A stretch of 64,000 nucleotides of DNA from positions 1 to 64,000 of the forward strand of contig JAZQUY010000019.1 of NCBI GenBank assembly GCA_045631525.1. The letters run 5' to 3'. Under the pieces are notes generated by a model that was not told the DNA's origin, made no database searches, and saw only the letters and a list, made by a program, of their open reading frames with translations. Shown piece by piece: positions 52,911 through 59,767 of this stretch. The DNA comes from SIG440 sp045631525. GTDB taxonomy: Bacteria > Bacillota > Clostridia > Monoglobales > Monoglobaceae. Position 1 is the stretch's first letter; each line of letters starts with the position of its first letter. A program made the translations under genes and the position numbers.

Positions 52911-53073
52911 TCTCATATATTGAAAGTAGTAAGAACAATATATGGGAGTGATTGGATGTCTTATCAGACAATTGAAGAGCGGACCCTCGTCATTGCAAAT
53001 TACATAATAGAAACGAAATGCACCGTAAGGGAAGCTGCAAAGAAATTTGGAATTTCAAAATCTACTGTACATA
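52911..53073 (+). repeat. right copy of the spoIIID 5' duplication, with RBS hairpin
   Basis: Partner of 50613-50771. In both copies TCTCATATATT (52911-52921) can pair with AATATATGGGAG (52937-52948), placing the GGGAG ribosome site in a stem, although the loops differ in sequence and length. The perfect 36-bp core is 53038-53073. Confidence 0.75.
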
Positions 53074-53216
53074 AAGATATAACAGATCGACTTAAAAAAA
53101 TAAATGCACAGCTTGCCATGGAATCGCAAAAAATACTCCAGGAGAACAAAAAAGAACGGCATATACGGGGCGGAAATGCCACCCGCGAAAAATACAAACG
53201 TCAGCTGCTTAAATAA
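52956..53216 (+). CDS. spoIIID: sporulation transcription factor SpoIIID
   Basis: 86 aa from ATG 52956 (GGGAG upstream), normal length. Helix-turn-helix with TVREAAKKFGISKSTVHKDI (about 23-42 region) and a basic C-terminal half (NKKERHIRGGNATREKYKRQLLK in part). SpoIIID is the mother-cell regulator acting after sigma-E. A 5' duplicate lies 2.3 kb upstream; if that reflects an integration event, the promoter and first 39 codons of this gene came from the element. Followed by a terminator. Confidence 0.95.
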   Translation: MSYQTIEERTLVIANYIIETKCTVREAAKKFGISKSTVHKDITDRLKKINAQLAMESQKILQENKKERHIRGGNATREKYKRQLLK

Positions 53217-53219
53217 AGA

Positions 53220-53254
53220 AAACCACTTATGCTCTTGCATAAGTGGTTTTTTAA
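53220..53254. terminator. bidirectional intrinsic terminator
   Basis: AACCACTTATGC pairs with GCATAAGTGGTT across TCTT, with T on one side and A on the other; it serves spoIIID (+) and the convergent Cys4 gene (-). Confidence 0.92.
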
Positions 53255-53493
53255 TCTATTGACAAATCCTCGGGATTTAAATTGAGGTCAAGGCTTCTGC
53301 GTTTGGGGGGGTGTTTCATAAACAAATTATATTCATACTTTTTGCAGGAATATTCAGGATTTACAGGTCCTTTTTTTGAACAAAAGAGTGCTTCCGAAGA
53401 ATGCATAGAAGATGCATACTTGCAAGTGGCACAAACTTCTGCAACCTCGCTTGACAGCTCTTTTAAAAGCCGCTTTTTTCCTTTTCCAAACAT
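53251..53493 (-). CDS. small four-cysteine protein of unknown function
   Basis: 80 aa on the minus strand; AAGGGAG lies 6 bp before the ATG. Four cysteines (CATCKYA, FCSKKG, SCKKYEY) are spaced like a small zinc or Fe-S binding site, in a lysine-rich protein. I recall similar short proteins in other spore-formers but cannot name the family. It converges on spoIIID and shares its terminator. Confidence 0.75.
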   Translation of the reverse strand: MFGKGKKRLLKELSSEVAEVCATCKYASSMHSSEALFCSKKGPVNPEYSCKKYEYNLFMKHPPKRRSLDLNLNPEDLSID

Positions 53494-53721
53494 ATTATTT
53501 CTCCCTTAAAAAATCCATGTATCATGATTATACAGCGTTATTGACAAAAAATCAAGCAAAATGGTATAATATTCTCAAAAAAATGGTTATTCTATTCTAT
53601 AAAAATAATGGTGACATCAACCACAGGTAGAGACAATCTGTTGAAAATATTTGTAAATGCCTTTATAGTTGGAAGTTTTTTGCCTATAATATTAGTAAAA
53701 TTACTTATACGAGGTAGAAAT

Positions 53722-55164
53722 ATGGATGGCTTTAATTCGAAAAAAATTAAGAAATTAAGAGTGCTAAATAACATAACTCAAAAGCAACTTGGAGATTTGC
53801 TGGGAATCAGCGACAGAGCAGTTTCAAAATGGGAGTCGGGATTATCAAAACCATCAGGACAAAATCTGATTGCTTTAGCAAAAGTGTTCAATGTGCCTGT
53901 GGAGAGCTTTTTTGAAAATGCACTCCATATAAAAATGAAAAGAGATGATTTTGCTGGTGGTATGGAATCGCTGACGGAGTTATATAAAATTGGCAGAGGA
54001 CCATCAAGTTCACATACAATTGGACCTGAAAAGGCGTGTTTAATTTTTAAAAACAAGAACAAAGATGCAGACAGATACAAGGCAATTCTTTATGGCTCTC
54101 TTGCTAAAACAGGCAAAGGGCATTGCACCGATGAAGTAATCAAAAAAACTTTTTTGCCATATCATTGTGATGTAGAATTTAACTATATTTCTGATAATAT
54201 ACCGCATCCCAATACAATGGAACTTATCTCATATAAGAAAAATATTGAGCAAGAACGAATTAAAGTTTTTAGTGTAGGCGGGGGCAGTATTGCATTCGAG
54301 AATGATGTAGTAAGAAATCCGGAAAGGGTATATAAGCTTGATAGATTTACTTCCATAGCAAGTTATTGTGAAGAAAAAAATATAAGACTTTGGCAATATG
54401 CTGTCGAAAATGAGGGTGAAGAATTCTTAGACTATATGTATAGTATATGGAACGCTATGAAAACTTCTATTGAAAATGGATTGGTTGCTACCGGGGAGCT
54501 TCCTGGGGGCTTAGGCGTCCAAAAGAAAGCGAAATCTTTGTTTAACAGTCAGCATGTTGACGAATCGTCTGTAACTAAAGAAAATCGAATAGTTTGTGCT
54601 TATGCCTTTGCGGTGGGGGAACAAAACGCATCGGGAGAAAAAATTGTTACTGCACCTACTTGCGGAGCAGCCGGAATAGTTCCGGCAGTTTTATACTATC
54701 AGCAACAGAAAAATGGTTTTAGCGAAGAAAGCATAGTTCGTGCACTTATGACGGCGGGCATAATTGGAAATTTAATAAAAACAAATGCATCAATATCCGG
54801 TGCAGAATGCGGATGTCAGGCAGAGGTCGGAAGTGCATGTGCTATGGCGGCGGCTGCCCTTGGCGAATTGTTTGAACTTTCTATCGATAAGATTGAATAT
54901 GCAGCAGAAATTGCGATTGAACATCATTTGGGTCTCACGTGTGATCCAATTTGCGGTTTGGTACAAATTCCTTGTATTGAAAGGAATGCGGTTGCTGCAA
55001 TGAGGGCAATAAATGCTGTAAATTTAGCAAGTTTTTTATGGGATACAAGGAAAATTTCGTTAGATAAGGTTATTCAAACTATGAAAGAAACCGGCGATGA
55101 TATGCATAAATCTTATAAAGAAACCGCAGAGGCGGGACTTGCAAAAATTATTATAAGTAAATGA
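53722..55164 (+). CDS. XRE helix-turn-helix fused to single-chain L-serine dehydratase
   Basis: 480 aa from ATG 53722 (CGAGGTAG upstream). Residues about 5-62 are a Cro/CI-type helix-turn-helix (ITQKQLGDLLGISDRAVSKWE). Residues about 80-480 are an iron-sulfur L-serine ammonia-lyase with both halves joined: beta-type (GRGPSSSHTIGPE) and alpha-type (TAPTCGAAGIVPA, SGAECGCQAEVGSACA, TCDPICGLVQIPC). The cysteines that bind the [4Fe-4S] cluster appear present, so it could convert serine to pyruvate and ammonia. The N-terminal DNA-binding domain is unusual and suggests a serine-sensing regulator, or an enzyme with a moonlighting repressor domain. Confidence 0.88.
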   Translation: MDGFNSKKIKKLRVLNNITQKQLGDLLGISDRAVSKWESGLSKPSGQNLIALAKVFNVPVESFFENALHIKMKRDDFAGGMESLTELYKIGRGPSSSHTIGPEKACLIFKNKNKDADRYKAILYGSLAKTGKGHCTDEVIKKTFLPYHCDVEFNYISDNIPHPNTMELISYKKNIEQERIKVFSVGGGSIAFENDVVRNPERVYKLDRFTSIASYCEEKNIRLWQYAVENEGEEFLDYMYSIWNAMKTSIENGLVATGELPGGLGVQKKAKSLFNSQHVDESSVTKENRIVCAYAFAVGEQNASGEKIVTAPTCGAAGIVPAVLYYQQQKNGFSEESIVRALMTAGIIGNLIKTNASISGAECGCQAEVGSACAMAAAALGELFELSIDKIEYAAEIAIEHHLGLTCDPICGLVQIPCIERNAVAAMRAINAVNLASFLWDTRKISLDKVIQTMKETGDDMHKSYKETAEAGLAKIIISK

Positions 55165-55170
55165 TTTTTC

Positions 55171-55217
55171 TGTCCCGACTTGACACAAGCAATAAAGAGA
55201 TGTCGAATATTGTTGAA
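55171..55217 (+). promoter_or_regulatory. tandem Spo0A-box-like motif upstream of an orphan gene
   Basis: TCCCGACTTGACACAA with TTGACA at 55180-55185, then TGTCGAA 55201-55207 and TGTTGAA 55211-55217 at 10-nt period. Confidence 0.55.
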
Positions 55218-55230
55218 AGAAAGTGATAAT

Positions 55231-55704
55231 GTGGTTTATGGAGCAATAAATGAAAAAGGTGAAAAGTATTATACTTATTTAAAGAAAGTTTTTGATGCGA
55301 TAGATAATAAGCAAAAAAATTATAATTGGTTAATAACAGATTGCGAATGTTATCCAAGTAATCAAATCATAAAAGAATTATTGAATAAAGAATATTGTTG
55401 GATTTCAGGTGAAGACTTAACTGAAATGATTAATCAGGAAGATTTTCAATGGATGTGGGCTGTGTTATCTGGTTTTGATAAAAGCATTGAATTGTCTGAA
55501 ATTTTAAAATACGATTTGCCTTATGCAGATGGATATTCAGGTTTTTGGAATAAACCGCTAACACTTCAGCATCCTTTATCGAAGATAGAAATTGTTCCAT
55601 TTGACAGTTCTTTGACTTTGATTTTAAGCGAAGATGAAACAATTGTAAATTCTTTTATGAATTGCTTTCTGTATAGTCAAAATTTGGAAGATTATATTGA
55701 CTAA
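55231..55704 (+). CDS. small cytoplasmic protein, DUF2691-like
   Basis: 157 aa if started at GTG 55231; a TTG at 55180 would place the TTGACA and Spo0A-like boxes inside the gene and is rejected. The sequence (NEKGEKYYTYLKKVFDAID, NWLITDCECYP, YADGYSGFW) and length resemble the DUF2691 group of Bacillota, whose members are often immunity-like orphans. No signal peptide or membrane span. AT-rich, like the two genes after it. Function unknown and family match uncertain. Confidence 0.6.
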   Translation: MVYGAINEKGEKYYTYLKKVFDAIDNKQKNYNWLITDCECYPSNQIIKELLNKEYCWISGEDLTEMINQEDFQWMWAVLSGFDKSIELSEILKYDLPYADGYSGFWNKPLTLQHPLSKIEIVPFDSSLTLILSEDETIVNSFMNCFLYSQNLEDYID

Positions 55705-55706
55705 AC

Positions 55707-55754
55707 AAGTTGCATCTAAACCTTATGCCTCGCAATATGGAGAATTTTGTCGAA
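55707..55754 (+). repeat. dispersed intergenic repeat, copy 1, with Spo0A-like boxes
   Basis: The 32-nt unit AAGTTGCATCTAAACC...TCGCAATAT (55707-55738; ends TTGC/GCAA can pair) is followed by TGGAGAA 55738-55744 and TGTCGAA 55748-55754 at 10-nt period. Nearly identical units lie at 56167, 56614 and 57171. Confidence 0.85.
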
Positions 55755-55767
55755 AGGAAGTACGAAC

Positions 55768-56121
55768 ATGAAGAAAATTAAAATAGTTGTTTTAGTCATA
55801 ATATCAGCGTTTGTACTATATTGGACTTCTTCAATTGCTATGTGTGAATATAACACTTACAAATATGGTGAAATTTTCAGAAACACAAAAATACATGATA
55901 TTGGTGGAGAAGGATATTTGAATGATTGCAATATAAAAGTCATAAAGTATAACGATGATAATGCTAAAGTGTATGCGGTTTTTGAGAATGCCCAAAATGA
56001 AGTTGGTTTGGTTTATTACTTTGTAAAAACAGAAAATGGCGATTGGGTTTTTGATTATTACGATGCTGTATATTCAACAAGAGGGAGTGCGGATGGGTTT
56101 ATTTGGCCTTATATAAGATAA
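55768..56121 (+). CDS. small membrane-anchored protein
   Basis: 117 aa from ATG 55768 (AAAGGAAG upstream). One N-terminal span (about 5-25), then an extracytoplasmic domain (CNIKVIKYNDDNAKVYAVF, VGLVYYFVKTENGDW) of the kind seen in small secreted or immunity-like proteins. No family recognised. It is preceded by copy 1 of the intergenic repeat. AT-rich. Confidence 0.65.
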   Translation: MKKIKIVVLVIISAFVLYWTSSIAMCEYNTYKYGEIFRNTKIHDIGGEGYLNDCNIKVIKYNDDNAKVYAVFENAQNEVGLVYYFVKTENGDWVFDYYDAVYSTRGSADGFIWPYIR

Positions 56122-56166
56122 ATGCTGTTTATCCCTAACTTTGTATGAACATGACATCAAAAAGCT

Positions 56167-56217
56167 TTGCATCTAAACCTTATGTGTCGCAATATAAAAA
56201 TGTCGAATATTGTCGAA
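56167..56217 (+). repeat. dispersed intergenic repeat, copy 2, with perfect tandem Spo0A boxes
   Basis: Unit 56167-56195, then TGTCGAA 56201-56207 and TGTCGAA 56211-56217 (perfect, 10-nt period). Confidence 0.88.
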
Positions 56218-56239
56218 AAAAGAAGGAGGGGTTGAACAT

Positions 56240-56566
56240 ATGAAAATACAAAAAACATATATTTGGTACTCTGTTATAATGTGGTTACTTTGGGGTTCAA
56301 TTGTCATTCTTCTTAGATTTTCAGGAAATGCTTTTGATGTACAAAATGAACAACTCTTTTTTCTTATAAAAAAGGTTTCTAAAATTATTAATGGGATTTC
56401 TTTAATTCCTGTTATTCCTGGATTGTGGGTGCTTGCACTTACATATTCAATTAGAAATAAAGAACGTAAATATGTTGCGTTTAATGTTGTAAGTATATTG
56501 TTTAGTGTCGGTCTTTGGTTTCAATACTTTGTTACACACATTGTGCTTGTATTGGGTGGTGTATAA
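56240..56566 (+). CDS. small integral membrane protein
   Basis: 108 aa from ATG 56240 (AAGGAGGGG upstream). Three predicted spans: about 7-27 (YSVIMWLLWGSIVILL), 45-65 (ISLIPVIPGLWVLAL) and 77-105 (FNVVSILFSVGLWF). No family recognised. It follows copy 2 of the repeat and its boxes by about 20 bp, so it is the best candidate for direct control by them. Confidence 0.65.
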   Translation: MKIQKTYIWYSVIMWLLWGSIVILLRFSGNAFDVQNEQLFFLIKKVSKIINGISLIPVIPGLWVLALTYSIRNKERKYVAFNVVSILFSVGLWFQYFVTHIVLVLGGV

Positions 56567-56613
56567 TAAGTATAATTTTTAGTCCTGACTTAACACAAAC
56601 TTGCTACTAAAAT

Positions 56614-56667
56614 AAGTTGCATCTAAACCTTATGTCTCGCAATATATAGATGTCGAATATTGTCGAA
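56614..56667 (+). repeat. dispersed intergenic repeat, copy 3, with perfect tandem Spo0A boxes
   Basis: Unit 56614-56645, TGTCGAA 56651-56657 and 56661-56667. TCCTGACTTAACACAA lies upstream at 56582. The DUF559 element starts 8 bp after the second box. Confidence 0.88.
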
Positions 56668-56674
56668 ATAAAAA

Positions 56675-57170
56675 AGCCTCCCTTGCCTAAAGGGAGGGGG
56701 ACCACCGAAGGTGGTGGAGGGATATATGGAAAGAAAGCATAATGTTGATTTAACAATTAATGCAAGAAACTTGAGAAAGAACATGACAAAAGAAGAGCGA
56801 CATCTTTGGTATGATTTCTTAAAAAGATATCCTGTCAGATTTTTAAGACAAAAAGTAATAGATAATTACATAGTTGATTTTTATTGCCATAGTGCAAGGT
56901 TAATTATTGAACTGGATGGTTCGCAACATTATGAAGAAAAAGGTTTATTAAAAGACAAAATTAGAACTGAAATAATTGAACAAAGAAACTTAACAGTTAT
57001 TAGAATTCCCAATAACGTGGTGAATAGAAACTTTGAGGGAGTATGCCAATATATTGATAATACAGTAAAAGAATCCCTCCGTCAGTCTTCGACTGACACC
57101 TCCCGGGAATCCCCCAGTCAACTTCGTTGACAGCCCCCTTTAGGCAAGGGGGCCTATGGCAAGGGAGGCT
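56675..57170. mobile_element. 496-bp inverted-repeat element carrying a DUF559 nuclease
   Basis: The ends are a perfect 13-bp inverted repeat AGCCTCCCTTGCC (56675-56687) and GGCAAGGGAGGCT (57158-57170). Inside both ends lie GC-rich hairpins: CCTCCCTT/AAGGGAGG, CCACC/GGTGG on the left; GTCAGTC/GACTGAC, GTCAAC/GTTGAC and CCCCCTTTAGGCAAGGGGG on the right. GGAGGGAT and ATCCCTCC flank the coding region. GC content is higher than in the surroundings. It is inserted between repeat copies 3 and 4. No clear target-site duplication beyond AA. Confidence 0.75.
56726..57130 (+). CDS. DUF559 (PD-(D/E)XK/Vsr-like) endonuclease-domain protein
   Basis: 134 aa from ATG 56726 (GGAGGG upstream). Contains ARNLRKNMTKEERHLWY, RFLRQKVIDNYIVDFYC and LIIELDGSQHYEEKG, the DUF559 core with Asp, ELD and the Gln/His residues of the nuclease fold. 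The last codons read into the right-hand hairpins (SLRQSSTDTSRESPSQLR in part), so the stop is provided by the repeat itself. The gene lies inside a 496-bp inverted-repeat element. Whether the nuclease moves the element is unknown. Confidence 0.85.
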   Translation: MERKHNVDLTINARNLRKNMTKEERHLWYDFLKRYPVRFLRQKVIDNYIVDFYCHSARLIIELDGSQHYEEKGLLKDKIRTEIIEQRNLTVIRIPNNVVNRNFEGVCQYIDNTVKESLRQSSTDTSRESPSQLR

Positions 57171-57201
57171 AAGTTGCATCTAAACCTTATGCCTCGCAAT
57201 A
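57171..57201 (+). repeat. dispersed intergenic repeat, copy 4
   Basis: AAGTTGCATCTAAACC...TCGCAAT directly after the DUF559 element, without TGTCGAA boxes. Confidence 0.85.
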
Positions 57202-57255
57202 AGAATACTGCTCTTTTGTGCAGTGCCTTTTAACAGGTGAAACAAGGGACCGGGC

Positions 57256-57307
57256 AGGATTGTTCTGTCTAATAAATTGTCCATACAGAACATTCCCTCT
57301 TTTTTTG
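57256..57307 (+). terminator. terminator-like hairpin upstream of the Cys-rich gene
   Basis: GGATTGTTCTGT (57257-57268) pairs with ACAGAACATTCC (57285-57296) with one mismatch, followed by CTCTTTTTTT. It may end the orphan-gene array or be an attenuator. Confidence 0.65.
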
Positions 57308-57364
57308 CATAAAATGTAGTATCCCGAAATAAAAGGGAAAAAATGCAATAAGGAGGATGGCGGA

Positions 57365-57658
57365 ATGAATCAGGAAGAATACAATGCAATGGATTTTGGT
57401 GGATGCGATGGTCACAACGATGGATGCACAACCCTGAATTATCAGTATGCAAGCATCAGCGTTCCCGTGGAGGTAAAACCCAAAACAACAACAGGAGATA
57501 TAACAATAGAATGTTGTGATGAGCCTGTGGTTGAGTGTTGTACAAATGAATGCGAAGACGGTCTTAATATAGTTATTACGCAAAAAGTATGTATAAAAAT
57601 ACCGGTCAGGTACCAGATTGAAACCTGTGTGGGTGAAGAAAGCATAAAATGTGACTGA
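57365..57658 (+). CDS. small cysteine-rich protein, possibly a spore coat component
   Basis: 97 aa, AAGGAGG upstream of ATG 57365. Ten cysteines, including the pairs IECCDE and VECCTNEC, and a beta-strand-like segment VITQKVCIKIPVRYQIETC. No signal peptide. Cysteine-rich small proteins like this are common in spore coats and the host is a spore-former, but I cannot assign a family and no sporulation promoter was identified with confidence. Confidence 0.65.
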   Translation: MNQEEYNAMDFGGCDGHNDGCTTLNYQYASISVPVEVKPKTTTGDITIECCDEPVVECCTNECEDGLNIVITQKVCIKIPVRYQIETCVGEESIKCD

Positions 57659-57721
57659 AATGGAAATAGGAATAGTCGTTGTGATTGAACAGGATTGAAA
57701 TCAATTGCAATGACTTTAATT

Positions 57722-57758
57722 GGCTGTGGTAAATTTTATCACAGCCTCATTTTTTTGT
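57722..57758 (+). terminator. intrinsic terminator of the Cys-rich gene
   Basis: GGCTGTG pairs with CACAGCC over an 11-nt AT-rich loop and is followed by CATTTTTTT. Confidence 0.88.
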
Positions 57759-57808
57759 TGGGTTTTATTTATGCGAAAATTAAATATCAGGGTGTATTAA
57801 ATTCTGAC

Positions 57809-57882
57809 TTGTCATTTATAGCTTGATGTGATATAATTGGCTCAAAAGAAGCTCATATGTTGTCTGACAAATGATATATGAG
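57809..57882 (+). promoter_or_regulatory. promoter and nested palindrome upstream of the DUF896 gene
   Basis: TTGTCA 57809-57814, 17-bp spacer, TATAAT 57832-57837. Just downstream, CTCATAT (57852-57858) and ATATGAG (57876-57882) enclose TTGTC-T-GACAA (57860-57870). This could be an operator or a leader hairpin. Confidence 0.7.
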
Positions 57883-57902
57883 GTAGAAAGCGGAGAGAAA
57901 TT

Positions 57903-58106
57903 ATGACAGAGGAACTTATAAAAAGAATAAATGAGCTTGCAAAAAAGTCAAGAAATGAGGGGCTTAGTTCTAGTGAAAAGGAAGAACAGGAAAAGCTCAG
58001 AAAAGAATACATAAAAATGTTTCGTCAAGGGGTCGAAAACACTATGGAAAGTGTTTATATCATAGACGAAAACGGAAATAAGAAAAAAGTAGAAAAGAAA
58101 AAATAA
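57903..58106 (+). CDS. DUF896 (YnzC-like) small protein
   Basis: 67 aa, helical, with the family pattern INELAKKSRNEGLSSSEKEEQEKLRKEYI (quoted in part as INELAKKSRNEGL and EKEEQEKLRKEY). DUF896 proteins form a two-helix bundle; B. subtilis ynzC belongs to a LexA-controlled operon. A palindrome near the promoter might play a like role here. The SGNH hydrolase gene follows after 21 bp. Confidence 0.88.
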   Translation: MTEELIKRINELAKKSRNEGLSSSEKEEQEKLRKEYIKMFRQGVENTMESVYIIDENGNKKKVEKKK

Positions 58107-58127
58107 AGTATATACGGGGGTATAAAA

Positions 58128-58796
58128 ATGAAACTTGAAGGACTTAAAATTAACTTTCTGGGAGACAGCATAACAGAAGGCGTTGGAGCGAGCGCACCGG
58201 AAAAGGTATATCATGCTGTTTTGAAGCAGGAGGCAGGTCTTAAAGAGGCAAGAAATTACGGCATAGGTGGAACAAGATTTGCGCTTCAAAAGGGAACACC
58301 TGAAAGACCTATGGATGACTATGTTGACCTAAATTCTTTTTGTGAACGTTTTGACCAAATGGATGACAATGCAGATGTTGTGGTTGTTTTTGGCGGTACA
58401 AATGACTATGGTCACGGGGATGCGCCAATCGGCGGATTTTCTGACAGAACTCCGGACACATTTTATGGAGCATGCCATTATCTTTTCCGCGGTCTTATCA
58501 AAAAATATCTTGGAAAGACCATTGTCGTGATGACGCCACTCCACAGACTGAATGAGACAAAGAACAATGGCGATGCAAAGACATCTGGTTTTGGAACATT
58601 GAAAGAATATGTAAACATAATTCGCGAGGTTGCGGAATATTATTCACTGCCGGTGCTTGATTTGTTTGCGTCAAGCGGAATACAGCCTGAGATAAAGGAA
58701 GTTCAGGAAAAATTTATGCCTGACGGACTCCATCCAAGCGATGAGGGATACAAGGTGATTGCAGAAAAATTAAAGAGCTTTTTGGAGGCACTTTAG
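58128..58796 (+). CDS. SGNH/GDSL-family hydrolase
   Basis: 222 aa. Block I LGDSITEGVGAS carries the nucleophile Ser (about 14), block III FGGTNDYGHG the Asn, and block V DGLHPSDEGY the catalytic Asp and His. No signal peptide. Such enzymes de-esterify lipids or acetylated sugars; the substrate is unknown. It is between DUF896 and the copper-amine-oxidase-like gene, likely in one operon. Confidence 0.9.
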   Translation: MKLEGLKINFLGDSITEGVGASAPEKVYHAVLKQEAGLKEARNYGIGGTRFALQKGTPERPMDDYVDLNSFCERFDQMDDNADVVVVFGGTNDYGHGDAPIGGFSDRTPDTFYGACHYLFRGLIKKYLGKTIVVMTPLHRLNETKNNGDAKTSGFGTLKEYVNIIREVAEYYSLPVLDLFASSGIQPEIKEVQEKFMPDGLHPSDEGYKVIAEKLKSFLEAL

Positions 58797-58808
58797 GAGG
58801 TCTAAGTC

Positions 58809-59690
58809 ATGAAAATAAAAGCTTTCTTTGCGGCAATAATTTTAATATTTTCTGTTAGCATAAATTCATCAGCAATTGTGCATCTTGATCAGTTGAAAGG
58901 CGACGTAGTACTTGAATATAGTTGGGAGAAAGAATACCTTGATGGGGGATATTCAAAGGAAGATATGTATTATCTTGCAGGGATTGCTACGCTTTCAAAG
59001 AGAAACAGAGGCGATAGATACATAGTACCAAAGTATTATATGAAAAATAAAAGCGATCGGGATCGGGTCCTTAAGGACAAGGAAGAACTTGGTACTTGGA
59101 AAGATGTAGCTTGGTATTACTTTGTTGATTATGAAAAGCTTGAGAAATTTGTGCTTGAACGAAAGGTTCAGGATGGCCTTATAACAAGGGAAGAAATTAA
59201 AGCACAAAAAGAGGCAGAGGAAGCTGAAAAAAATAAATGGAAAAAGCGTATATTTCTTTATGTAGGCAGCAACAAGGCTATTGTAAACGACACTGAAAAG
59301 CTTATTGATGAAGAGAATTCTGACACTGTTGTGTTTACCGAAAATGACCGTTCTTATGTTCCGGTGAGGTTTTTAAGTGAAGAGTATGGCGGAAAAGTTG
59401 ATTGGAACGAAGAAACACAGACGGTAAGTATTTCTTTTGAGGACAGAGAAATATCTTTGACTGTGGGAAAACCTGAAATTATAGTAAACGGTGAGCCGAT
59501 AGAAAATGATGTTGCACCAATTCTTAAAAATGACAGAGTTTTTCTTCCGTTGCGCGCCTGTGTTAATGCCATTGGCAGATATGTAATGTATAACAGTGGA
59601 CTTATTGTGGTGGATGAAAATCTTGATATGGACTGGGAAATGAAGAATATGGAATTTGTCAAGGGATTCAGCGAAGAAAGGTTTAAATAA
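58809..59690 (+). CDS. secreted protein with copper amine oxidase N-terminal-like domain
   Basis: 293 aa. Signal peptide (1-22), an unassigned N-terminal region (about 25-145), and a C-terminal CuAO_N1-like beta domain (about 150-275) with RSYVPVRFLSEEYGGKVDW, IIVNGEPI and RVFLPLRACVNAIG, a common surface module of Clostridia that is not itself a copper enzyme. AGGAGG lies before ATG 58809, 12 bp after the SGNH gene. Function at the cell surface unknown. Confidence 0.85.
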   Translation: MKIKAFFAAIILIFSVSINSSAIVHLDQLKGDVVLEYSWEKEYLDGGYSKEDMYYLAGIATLSKRNRGDRYIVPKYYMKNKSDRDRVLKDKEELGTWKDVAWYYFVDYEKLEKFVLERKVQDGLITREEIKAQKEAEEAEKNKWKKRIFLYVGSNKAIVNDTEKLIDEENSDTVVFTENDRSYVPVRFLSEEYGGKVDWNEETQTVSISFEDREISLTVGKPEIIVNGEPIENDVAPILKNDRVFLPLRACVNAIGRYVMYNSGLIVVDENLDMDWEMKNMEFVKGFSEERFK

Positions 59691-59725
59691 ACGTCAAAAT
59701 ATCCAAAAAAATATTGAAAAAGATA

Positions 59726-59754
59726 TTGACAATGCCGAAAAAGGGTGGTATACT
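59726..59754 (+). promoter_or_regulatory. promoter of the T-box-controlled vor operon
   Basis: TTGACA 59726-59731, 17-bp spacer, TATACT 59749-59754. Confidence 0.88.
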
Positions 59755-59767
59755 TATTCTATTGTTT

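Noticed and set aside
55180..55230. TTG start at 55180 for the DUF2691-like gene
   Set aside because: It would put TTGACA and both Spo0A-like boxes in the coding region; GTG 55231 fits the family length better.
55707..57201. CRISPR array
   Set aside because: The repeats are separated by whole genes of 400-560 bp, not by uniform short spacers, and no cas genes are present.
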